DNA of 24,704 nucleotides from an uncultured Peptoniphilus sp. (GTDB lineage: Bacteria; Bacillota; Clostridia; Tissierellales; Peptoniphilaceae): positions 1 to 24,704 of the forward strand of contig NZ_CAMILN010000026.1 in assembly GCF_946222045.1 (NCBI RefSeq), given 5' to 3'. The stretch's first letter is position 1. Every line of letters begins with the position of its first letter. Under the pieces are notes generated by a model. It made no database searches. It saw only the letters and a program-made list of their open reading frames with translations, and was not told where the DNA came from. This document shows, piece by piece, positions 4,935 through 11,437 of this stretch. Made by a program: the position numbers and the translations under genes.

Positions 4935-7592
4935 ATGGATAACAAATTTTTAATTATAGATGGAAGTTCGCTTTTCTTCAGGGCCTTTTATGCCCTACCA
5001 CTTCTTAAAACTAAGAGGGGACTTTACACCAATGCCATATATGGTTTTGTCATGATGGTGGAAAATGCAATCGAAAAGATCAATCCTAGTCATGTGGCAG
5101 TTTGCTTCGACATGAAGGGAAAGACTTTTAGATCAGATATCTACAAGGACTACAAGGGAACTAGGCAAAAGACTCCCAATGAGTTGGAGCAACAATGGCC
5201 TCTTGTGCGTGACATTTTGGGACACATGAATATAAAAATTCTTGAGTCACCAGTTTATGAAGCTGACGATATTGCTGGAACTCTTGCTAAGCTTGGTTCT
5301 GAGGAAGGTTTCGAAAATTATCTCTTGACTGGGGATAAGGACTATTTCCAACTTGTAAATGAAAATACAAAAGTACTCTTCACTCGCAAGGGAATCACAG
5401 ACATGGACATTATAACTGTTGAGAAGATAGAGGAAGATTATGGGATTGAGCCCCTTGAATTTATTGAGCTAAAGGCCCTCATGGGTGACTCATCTGATAA
5501 CATTCCAGGAATTTATGGGATTGGAGAAAAGACTGGCTTAAAACTTGTTCGCCAGTTCCATACTCTTGAAAATCTTTATGACAATATTGATGATGTCTCT
5601 GGCAAGAAGTTAAAGGAAAAATTAGTTGACGGCAAGATGTCTGCCTTTATGAGCAAGAAGCTGGGAACAATTGTGAGGGACGTTCCTATTGAAGAAAGTC
5701 TTGATGACTTAAAAAAACTTGACTACGACTATGAAAAGCTTTCAGAACTCTACCGTGAATTTGAGTTTAACTCCATGTTAGATAGGCTTCCAGAAGAATA
5801 CCGCAAGGAAGAAGTGGAAGAAATCTCCCAAGACAATTTTGAATTTGTTGAAATAAAAGACCTAAAGGAAATTGAAAAAGAAATAAAGGATAAAAAATCT
5901 TTTGCCTTTAAATTTATTACAGATGGAAAGATTTATGAAGATGTGAAGCCGATTTATCTTGCAATCGAGGTCAAGGATTCTGAAGTTAAGATAATTTCTT
6001 ATGATGATATAGATTTTGACTTCTTGAAGGACCTTATGGAAGATGAGGATGTAGAAAAACTTGGATATTCCTTAAAAGAAGACATAATTATCCTAATGGA
6101 TTTGGGAATTGACATCAAAAATTATTCTCATGACGTTGAGATTGCAGAATATTTGTTAAATTCCACTAAGTCTGACTACGACATCAACAAAATTTCCATG
6201 GAATATTTTAAAAATGGTTACTTGGACCTTGAAGACCTGCTTGGTAAGGGGGCAAAGAAGAAAACTTACGCTGATTTAGATAAGGATGACCTATTTAAGT
6301 ATTTTGCTTTTGTCTTAAATACAATTTATAGGCTGGAAAATATTCAAAAGGAAAAAATCGAGGAAGAAGAGATGACTTCTCTCTACCAAGACATGGAGCT
6401 ACCTCTAGTTGAGGTCCTTGCATCAATGGAATATGTGGGCATCAACACTGACGAGTCTGTACTTGATGAAATTGACGAGCAAATTATTGAAAAGCTAAAG
6501 AATTTAGAAGAAGAAATTTACGGAGAAGCTGGAGAAGAGTTTAACATAAATTCTCCAAAACAATTGGGAATTATCTTATTCGAAAAGATGGACTTCCCAG
6601 TTATTAAAAAGACCAAGACTGGTTATTCAACTTCTGCTGATGTCTTGGAAAAGCTCCGTGGCAAGGGAGAGATAATCGACAAGATTTTGGACTACAGGAA
6701 GTTTTCTAAGTTAAAATCAACTTATATTGACGGACTAAAGTCTGTTATTAACAAGAAAACTAAGAGGATTCACTCAAGATTTATGCAGACAGTGACTGCT
6801 ACGGGTAGAATTTCTTCTACTGATCCAAACTTACAAAACATTCCAATAAAAACTGAAGAGGGACGACTAATAAGAAAGGCCTTTCTTGCATCAGAGGGTG
6901 GAGTCCTAGTTGACGCCGACTATTCACAAATCGAACTTAGGGTCTTAGCTGCCCTATCAGATGATAAGGAGATGCTTGATGCCTTTAAGCATGGCTTAGA
7001 TATTCACAGGAAGACTGCTTCAGAAGTTTTCCACGTTGACTATGATGATGTCAACGATCTTCAAAGGTCAGAAGCCAAGGCAGTAAACTTTGGAATTGTC
7101 TACGGAATTTCTGACTACGGCCTTTCACAAAACCTAAACATTCCAAGAAAGGCTGCCAAGGAATATATTGACAACTATCTTGGTCACTTTGTGGGAATAA
7201 AAGATTATATGTCAGAAGAAATTAAAAATGGCAAGGACAAGGGTTATGTGGAAACTATCTTCAAGAGAAGGAGATACATCCCAGAACTCAATGCCAAGAA
7301 CTTCAACATCAGGTCTTTTGGAGAGAGGATTGCCCTCAACACACCTATCCAGGGTTCAGCTGCTGACATTATAAAAATCGCCATGGTGAAAGTTTACAAT
7401 GAACTTAAGAAGAGAAATTTAAAATCAAAATTAATAATTCAAATCCATGACGAACTTGTTGTTGATACTGCAGAAGATGAACTTGAAGAAGTGAAGGAAC
7501 TTATGAAGGACCTAATGGAAAATTCTGTAGATTTAAATGTAAAATTGTCTGTGGATATGAATACAGGGAAAAATCTCTATGAATCAAAATAA
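4935..7592 (+). CDS. polA: DNA polymerase I
   Basis: 885 residues, the usual PolA length. It fills gaps and removes RNA primers in lagging-strand synthesis and repair. The N-terminal 5' nuclease is complete: DGSSLFFRAF, CFDMKGKTFR, EADD, TGDKD and GDSSDNIPG supply the acidic metal ligands. In the middle 3'-5' exonuclease fold the catalytic residues are lost: the DxE of motif I reads FAFKFI, and the last motif lacks its Asp. Proofreading is therefore probably absent, as in Bacillus PolA. The polymerase domain has motif A DADYSQIEL (~660), motif B RSEAKAVNFGIVYG (~712) and motif C HDELVVD (~838); F at the Taq F667 position is kept. ATG 4935 follows AGGAGG by 5 bases. The 3' end overlaps coaE by 14 bp. 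Confidence 0.98.
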   Translation: MDNKFLIIDGSSLFFRAFYALPLLKTKRGLYTNAIYGFVMMVENAIEKINPSHVAVCFDMKGKTFRSDIYKDYKGTRQKTPNELEQQWPLVRDILGHMNIKILESPVYEADDIAGTLAKLGSEEGFENYLLTGDKDYFQLVNENTKVLFTRKGITDMDIITVEKIEEDYGIEPLEFIELKALMGDSSDNIPGIYGIGEKTGLKLVRQFHTLENLYDNIDDVSGKKLKEKLVDGKMSAFMSKKLGTIVRDVPIEESLDDLKKLDYDYEKLSELYREFEFNSMLDRLPEEYRKEEVEEISQDNFEFVEIKDLKEIEKEIKDKKSFAFKFITDGKIYEDVKPIYLAIEVKDSEVKIISYDDIDFDFLKDLMEDEDVEKLGYSLKEDIIILMDLGIDIKNYSHDVEIAEYLLNSTKSDYDINKISMEYFKNGYLDLEDLLGKGAKKKTYADLDKDDLFKYFAFVLNTIYRLENIQKEKIEEEEMTSLYQDMELPLVEVLASMEYVGINTDESVLDEIDEQIIEKLKNLEEEIYGEAGEEFNINSPKQLGIILFEKMDFPVIKKTKTGYSTSADVLEKLRGKGEIIDKILDYRKFSKLKSTYIDGLKSVINKKTKRIHSRFMQTVTATGRISSTDPNLQNIPIKTEEGRLIRKAFLASEGGVLVDADYSQIELRVLAALSDDKEMLDAFKHGLDIHRKTASEVFHVDYDDVNDLQRSEAKAVNFGIVYGISDYGLSQNLNIPRKAAKEYIDNYLGHFVGIKDYMSEEIKNGKDKGYVETIFKRRRYIPELNAKNFNIRSFGERIALNTPIQGSAADIIKIAMVKVYNELKKRNLKSKLIIQIHDELVVDTAEDELEEVKELMKDLMENSVDLNVKLSVDMNTGKNLYESK

Positions 7593-8172
7593 AATTATTG
7601 GCCTAACTGGATCCATTTCAACGGGCAAGACTCAGGTGTCAAACTATCTAAGGGATAGGGGAGAAAAGGTAATCGATGCTGACTTAATTGCAAGAGAGGT
7701 TGTGGACCTTGAGCCAGTTAAGGAAAAAATAAAAGAAGCCTTTGGTAATGATATCTATAATGATGATGAGCTTGACAGGAAGGCCTTGGGAGAAATTGTC
7801 TTTAGGGACAAGGAGAAGAGACAGGTCTTAAATGAAATTGAGCATCCAGAGATTTATAGGATAATCTTGGAAGAAATAAAAAATTCCAAGGGGAGGGTCT
7901 TTGTGGATATACCACTACTTTTTGAGTCCCAGCATTTGAATGAAAAATATGGCCTAGACTTTGATGAAGTATGGCTGGTTTATGTAAGTAGGGAAACTCA
8001 GGTCAAGAGACTAATAAAAAGAGATAGGATATCTAAAGGTTATGCCCTAGAAAAAATAAATTCACAAATGTCTGTTGAGGATAAAAAAATTATGGCCGAC
8101 GTAATAATAGATAACTCAGGCAGTTTGGAAGAGACCTTTAAACAAGTAGAAGAAAATTTAAAAAGATTATAA
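7579..8172 (+). CDS. coaE: Dephospho-CoA kinase
   Basis: 197 residues, the normal CoaE length. It phosphorylates the 3'-OH of dephospho-CoA, the last step of coenzyme A synthesis, in the cytoplasm. The P-loop reads GSISTGKT (residues ~11-18) instead of the common GGIGSGKS but still fits GxxxxGK[ST]. DADLIAREVV and DIPLLFES are the usual substrate-binding and lid segments. The start ATG 7579 lies inside the last codons of polA (14-bp overlap) and lacks a strong ribosome site, so translation is probably coupled to polA. The polA-coaE pairing is seen in other Firmicutes, sometimes with mutM between. A terminator follows directly. Confidence 0.96.
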   Translation: MNQNKIIGLTGSISTGKTQVSNYLRDRGEKVIDADLIAREVVDLEPVKEKIKEAFGNDIYNDDELDRKALGEIVFRDKEKRQVLNEIEHPEIYRIILEEIKNSKGRVFVDIPLLFESQHLNEKYGLDFDEVWLVYVSRETQVKRLIKRDRISKGYALEKINSQMSVEDKKIMADVIIDNSGSLEETFKQVEENLKRL

Positions 8173-8173
8173 A

Positions 8174-8211
8174 AAAAGATGTGTTGGGATTACCTAACAC
8201 ATCTTTTAAAA
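8174..8211 (+). terminator. Intrinsic terminator of polA-coaE
   Basis: A 15-bp stem (8174-8188 with 8193-8207, one G-T pair) closes an ATTA loop. A runs before and T runs after mean it could work from both sides. Confidence 0.9.
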
Positions 8212-8233
8212 TTAATTAAATTATTATGGGCAT

Positions 8234-8261
8234 AAAAAAACTGACTGCTTGTGCAATCAGT
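8234..8261 (-). terminator. Terminator of tRNA-Trp
   Basis: On the minus strand, ACTGATTGC pairs with GCAGTCAGT (one G-T pair) around ACAA and runs into seven T. It begins 5 bases after the tRNA 3' CCA. Confidence 0.9.
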
Positions 8262-8265
8262 AATT

Positions 8266-8341
8266 TGGCAGGGGTAGCAGGACTCGAACCCACGGCACTT
8301 GGTTTTGGAGACCAATGTTCTACCAACTGAACTATACCCCT
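8266..8341 (-). tRNA. tRNA-Trp (anticodon CCA)
   Basis: The minus strand folds as a full cloverleaf. The acceptor stem is AGGGGTA with TACCCCT; the D arm is GTTC/GAAC; the anticodon stem is TTGGT/ACCAA with loop CTCCAAA, giving anticodon CCA; the T arm is GTGGG-TTCGAGT-CCTGC with one G-T pair. The discriminator is G, as in bacterial tRNA-Trp, and the 3' CCA is encoded. It is a single-gene transcript with its own promoter (8354-8382) and terminator. Confidence 0.97.
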
Positions 8342-8353
8342 ACAACAGATTAC

Positions 8354-8382
8354 ATAATACCAAATTTTTTATCACTTGTAAA
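8354..8382 (-). promoter_or_regulatory. Promoter of tRNA-Trp
   Basis: On the minus strand, TTTACA (8382-8377), exactly 17 bp and TATTAT (8359-8354), ending 12 bp before the mature tRNA 5' end. Confidence 0.8.
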
Positions 8383-8440
8383 GCAAATAATATATTTTAT
8401 TAAAATAATTAATATATTAAATTAAAATTTAGTAAAAAAT

Positions 8441-8600
8441 GAGTTCAATACTTATAAATCGAAGATATAAAGTTAAAAAATAGCAAATATTTGATTTTAT
8501 TTGATAATTTTAAAATATAAAATCAAAAAAATGAAGAAATTTGATTTTATGTACTAATTTATAAATATAAAAGTCAAAAACCATGAAAATTTGATTTAAA
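8441..8600. repeat. 50-bp-period tandem repeat with internal inverted arms
   Basis: TTGATTT recurs at 8491, 8541 and 8591, an exact 50-bp step. Units 8491-8540 and 8541-8590 align along most of their length; 8441-8490 is a degenerate copy and 8591-8600 a stub. In the first full unit TTGATTTTAT pairs with ATAAAATCAA, so it can form a hairpin. The rest of 8383-8600 is very AT-rich, and I see no gene in it. Confidence 0.65.
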
Positions 8601-8633
8601 TAAAAACCCCACTGGCTTAAAACCTGTGGGGTT
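8601..8633 (-). terminator. Terminator of the stalk/sunset-domain gene
   Basis: On the minus strand, AACCCCAC-x-GG pairs with CC-x-GTGGGGTT and is followed by TTTATTT. It starts 4 bp after the stop codon. Confidence 0.9.
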
Positions 8634-8637
8634 ATAA

Positions 8638-9360
8638 TTATTGTTTTGCTCTTCTGTAGCCAGATGCTTGTGCTTCTTGTTCGGTATTAAAGAAAACTAC
8701 ATTTTTTTGTGAAACTTTGTTGTAATCTCTTCCACCAGGAACATGATAAATTTTGCTCTTTCTATTTCCCTTTATTTTACCTTGGCTTGTATCTGCAATG
8801 TAATTTTGGTAATTGTTATTGCCATTAGGATTACTAACAACCTTATTAACTTTATTAACCTCTTTAACTTCTTTAACTTCTTTTACCTCATTCTTATTAT
8901 CTAGAGGTACAATTATTGGTTGTTCTTGAACTTGATATCCACTTCCAACAGCAACTGTTCTAGCTACATTATCCCAAGTAACTTCTTGACCGAAAGCTTC
9001 AGCGATAACCCTAATCGGAACAAGTGTACGACCATCAATGATTTTTGGCGCAACATCTAAGTCGTGATTAAATTCTCCTTCTTGGTAAAAGTTTTGACCG
9101 ATTAAAAATACAAATTGTTCGCCAGCTTTTGAAATAGTAATTTGTTTTAAATCTCCATCCCAATCAACTTCTAGTCCAAGATTTTCAGAAACTATTCTAA
9201 GTGGTACAAGTGTCCTTTCATTTTCAATAACTGGTGCAACATCAGTATTAACATAATCGCCGTTTATCCAAAGTTTAATGTCACTATTTGCAAATGAATT
9301 AAGTGGCATAAAAATTAAAAATAAAAGGACAACTAAGTATAAATTTTTTGTTTTTTTCAT
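8638..9360 (-). CDS. Secreted protein with copper amine oxidase-like stalk domain and C-terminal 'sunset' domain
   Basis: 240 residues. Residues 1-24 are a signal peptide (MKKTK, a hydrophobic run, cleavage after NSFA). Residues 28-139 form a stalk domain with two matching halves: ERTLVPLRIVSENLGLEVDW and GRTLVPIRVIAEAFGQEVTW. Residues 157-176 are a charged linker of VKE/VNK repeats. Residues 198-238 (GNRKSKIYHVPGGRDY ... TEQEAQASGYRRAK) match the short 'sunset'/Ada-like domain often found at the end of secreted nucleases and stalk proteins. No copper-oxidase catalytic core is present. The start ATG 9360 follows AAGGAGGAG. Likely exported and attached to the wall or a polymer; the binding partner is unknown. 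The stalk domain is related to that ending the protein at 3-932. A minus-strand gene lies 51 bp upstream and may be cotranscribed. Confidence 0.85.
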   Translation of the reverse strand: MKKTKNLYLVVLLFLIFMPLNSFANSDIKLWINGDYVNTDVAPVIENERTLVPLRIVSENLGLEVDWDGDLKQITISKAGEQFVFLIGQNFYQEGEFNHDLDVAPKIIDGRTLVPIRVIAEAFGQEVTWDNVARTVAVGSGYQVQEQPIIVPLDNKNEVKEVKEVKEVNKVNKVVSNPNGNNNYQNYIADTSQGKIKGNRKSKIYHVPGGRDYNKVSQKNVVFFNTEQEAQASGYRRAKQ

Positions 9361-9388
9361 ATTTCACTCCTCCTTAATTATATATAAA

Positions 9389-9404
9389 CTCTAAATATTT
9401 AGAG
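9389..9404 (-). terminator. Palindrome between the two minus-strand genes (weak terminator or operator)
   Basis: CTCTAAATATTTAGAG is a perfect 16-bp palindrome. It sits 7 bp after the upstream gene's stop and is followed on the minus strand by TTTATATATAATT. It could be a weak terminator, or an operator in front of the stalk-protein gene. Confidence 0.45.
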
Positions 9405-9411
9405 AGTATAA

Positions 9412-10143
9412 CTATTTAAAACTATATCTGTGAATCCTCAGACCGTAAATTGTTATTGCTAGGAAGACAATACTTAATATAGTAAAAGAATTAATATTTA
9501 TAAGGCTAGCAAGTAGTAGTAAAAATATTGATAGGGGTAAATTTACAAACTTGAAGATTTTCAATGGTTTTTTTGAACTTCCTTCTGGTAAATTATTAAT
9601 AATTTCATAGTAAGATTTATAAGGATAAAAATTACTTTTATTAATTTTTTTATAAAGTCTATAGACTTTCTTTTGATTATCTTTTGTTAATTCACCTTTA
9701 AAAAAGAGGTCACCTGATAAGTCGTAAATATAGATTTTGTTATCCTGTATTTCAACAGAAGTAAGATCATTCAAGAACTTCTTGTATCCATTATCTAACA
9801 TATTAGAATTTTTTAAAACAAAGTTATTATGTAATTCTAAAAACTCCTTGTCTTCGTTTGTTATTATATCTTTAAAAATTTTTTTAGAATTATTTGTTTT
9901 AGCCTTATATTTTACTCTACTTTTATTATTAGAGTTCTTAGGAATATAAATCAAGTCTTTAATTCCAAAAGTTGTTTTATGATAGACCTTATTGTAAATT
10001 GATTTCTTTGGATTTTTTATAAAGCCTATTCCTTTTTTTCCGTAAAAAGGATTTACAGATTTTTTAAATGCTCTTTTATATTTTGAAGTTGTTCTGGCTT
10101 TAAAAGATTTTTTTATGCTAGGTTTTCTCATTCCAAATTTCAT
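9412..10143 (-). CDS. Unrecognised protein with very basic N-terminus and two C-terminal membrane segments
   Basis: 243 residues from ATG 10143, which lies 6 bases after GAGGAG. A longer frame from TTG 10161 would use that ribosome site as codons and is rejected. Residues 1-65 are rich in K and R (KFGMRKPSIKKSFKARTT..., NPFYGKKG, NPKKSIYNKVY). To my recollection this N-terminal block also occurs on hypothetical proteins of Firmicute phages and mobile elements, fused to various tails. The middle part is mixed beta/alpha with a YIYDLSGDLFFKGELT stretch. Residues ~201-236 hold two close membrane helices, with the C-terminus IHRYSFK outside the bilayer. There is no signal peptide. Function unknown; the basic head would face the cytoplasm and could bind nucleic acid or phospholipid (inference). 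Confidence 0.75.
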   Translation of the reverse strand: MKFGMRKPSIKKSFKARTTSKYKRAFKKSVNPFYGKKGIGFIKNPKKSIYNKVYHKTTFGIKDLIYIPKNSNNKSRVKYKAKTNNSKKIFKDIITNEDKEFLELHNNFVLKNSNMLDNGYKKFLNDLTSVEIQDNKIYIYDLSGDLFFKGELTKDNQKKVYRLYKKINKSNFYPYKSYYEIINNLPEGSSKKPLKIFKFVNLPLSIFLLLLASLININSFTILSIVFLAITIYGLRIHRYSFK

Positions 10144-10191
10144 TTGAAACTCCTCTGACAATTAATTATTATTTAACTTCTTATAAGTAAA

Positions 10192-10219
10192 ATTATAAAG
10201 TAAAGAATGCATAATTCAA
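10192..10219 (-). promoter_or_regulatory. Promoter of the basic membrane protein gene
   Basis: On the minus strand, TTGAAT (10219-10214), a 16-bp spacer and TATAAT (10197-10192). Confidence 0.65.
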
Positions 10220-10370
10220 GGAAGATTCTGTAAGCTATTAAGCAAAGAATTTATTATAAAAAATTATTTCAGAATATTTATTTACATTAAATGAAAAAAA
10301 TATTTTCTAAGAGTCTAGATATTGGTAAAATGGCATTTACTTGAATTTATTTAAAAATCTTTTGCAACTA

Positions 10371-10379
10371 TGATATAAT
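10371..10379 (+). promoter_or_regulatory. Extended -10 promoter of the pheS operon
   Basis: TGATATAAT, 25 bp before the pheS start. No T-box leader lies upstream: the leader is only about 20 nt, so tRNA-Phe sensing is unlikely. Confidence 0.65.
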
Positions 10380-10404
10380 TGTATATTATGAATTGGAGGT
10401 CAAC

Positions 10405-11427
10405 ATGAAAGAAAAATTAATTGGAATCAAGGATGAATCCATGAAACTTTTAAATGAAGTTAAGACAATTAAAGATATAGATGAACTGAAAGTTAAGTAC
10501 TTAGGCAAGAAGGGTGAAATAACTCAAATCTTAAAGGGAATGAAGGATCTTTCTAAGGAAGAGAGACCTGTTATGGGTGCCCTTGCCAATGAAGTGCGTG
10601 AAGAAATTGAAAAGGCCCTTGAAGACAAGAGGACTGAGTTAAATGAAAAGATTATGGAAAAGAAACTTCACGACGAGAGAATTGACGTTACTTTAAAGAC
10701 TGATGAAATCTTTTTAGGACACAGACATCCCCTAAAGAAGACTCTTGAAGATCTTGAAGACTTATTTACTCACATGGGCTTTACTGTATACGATGGTCCA
10801 GAGATTGAAACTGTTGAAAACAACTTTGATCTTTTAAATGCTCCTAAGGACCACCCATCTAGGGACATGTCTGATACTTTTTATTTTGATAAAAACACAA
10901 TTCTTAGGTCACAAACATCTCCTGTCCAAGTTAGGGCAATGAAGGAACATGGCGCTCCAATTCGCATGATATGTTCTGGTAGAGTTTTTAGGTCTGATGA
11001 AGTTGATGCAACTCACTCACCAATGTTCCACCAACTTGAGGGACTTGTTGTTGATGAAAAGATTTCTGTTGCCAACTTAATTGACACTTTAAACTACTTT
11101 GTTAAGGCCTTTTTTGGTGAAGAAGTGAAGACAAGGTTTAGACCTCACTACTTCCCATTTACGGAACCAAGTCTTGAAGTTGATACTACTTGTACTTCTT
11201 GTGGCGGCAAGGGATGTAAGGCTTGTAACTACACTGGCTGGTCCATGGAACTCTTAGGTTGCGGCATGGTTCATCCAAATGTTTTAAGAAACTGTGGCAT
11301 TGACCCTGAAAAGTACTCTGGTTTTGCTTTTGGTATGGGTATTGACAGGATTGCAATGGTTAGGTACAAGATTACAGATATTAGAATGATGTTTGAAAAC
11401 AACAAGAAGTTCTTGGAACAATTTTAA
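10405..11427 (+). CDS. pheS: Phenylalanyl-tRNA synthetase alpha subunit
   Basis: 340 residues, the usual length. It is the catalytic subunit of the (alpha-beta)2 enzyme that charges tRNA-Phe. The N-terminal ~85 residues form the coiled coil that contacts tRNA. The class II core shows HRHPLKKTLEDLEDLF, motif 2 GRVFRSDEVDATHSPMFHQ (~191-209) and motif 3 FAFGMGIDR. A CxxC...CxxC group near 263-274 is present, as in other Firmicute PheS. ATG 10405 follows GGAGG (10395-10399); a TTG at 10393 overlaps the ribosome site and is rejected. First gene of a long plus-strand operon; pheT follows after 10 bp. Confidence 0.98.
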   Translation: MKEKLIGIKDESMKLLNEVKTIKDIDELKVKYLGKKGEITQILKGMKDLSKEERPVMGALANEVREEIEKALEDKRTELNEKIMEKKLHDERIDVTLKTDEIFLGHRHPLKKTLEDLEDLFTHMGFTVYDGPEIETVENNFDLLNAPKDHPSRDMSDTFYFDKNTILRSQTSPVQVRAMKEHGAPIRMICSGRVFRSDEVDATHSPMFHQLEGLVVDEKISVANLIDTLNYFVKAFFGEEVKTRFRPHYFPFTEPSLEVDTTCTSCGGKGCKACNYTGWSMELLGCGMVHPNVLRNCGIDPEKYSGFAFGMGIDRIAMVRYKITDIRMMFENNKKFLEQF

Positions 11428-11437
11428 GGAGATATAG

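Noticed and set aside
10144..10161. TTG start adding SEEFQ to the basic membrane protein
   Set aside because: The GAGGAG in these codons is the ribosome site of ATG 10143.
10162..10404. T-box or other riboswitch upstream of pheS
   Set aside because: The promoter is only about 25 bp from the start codon; there is no room for a specifier hairpin and no T-box consensus was seen.
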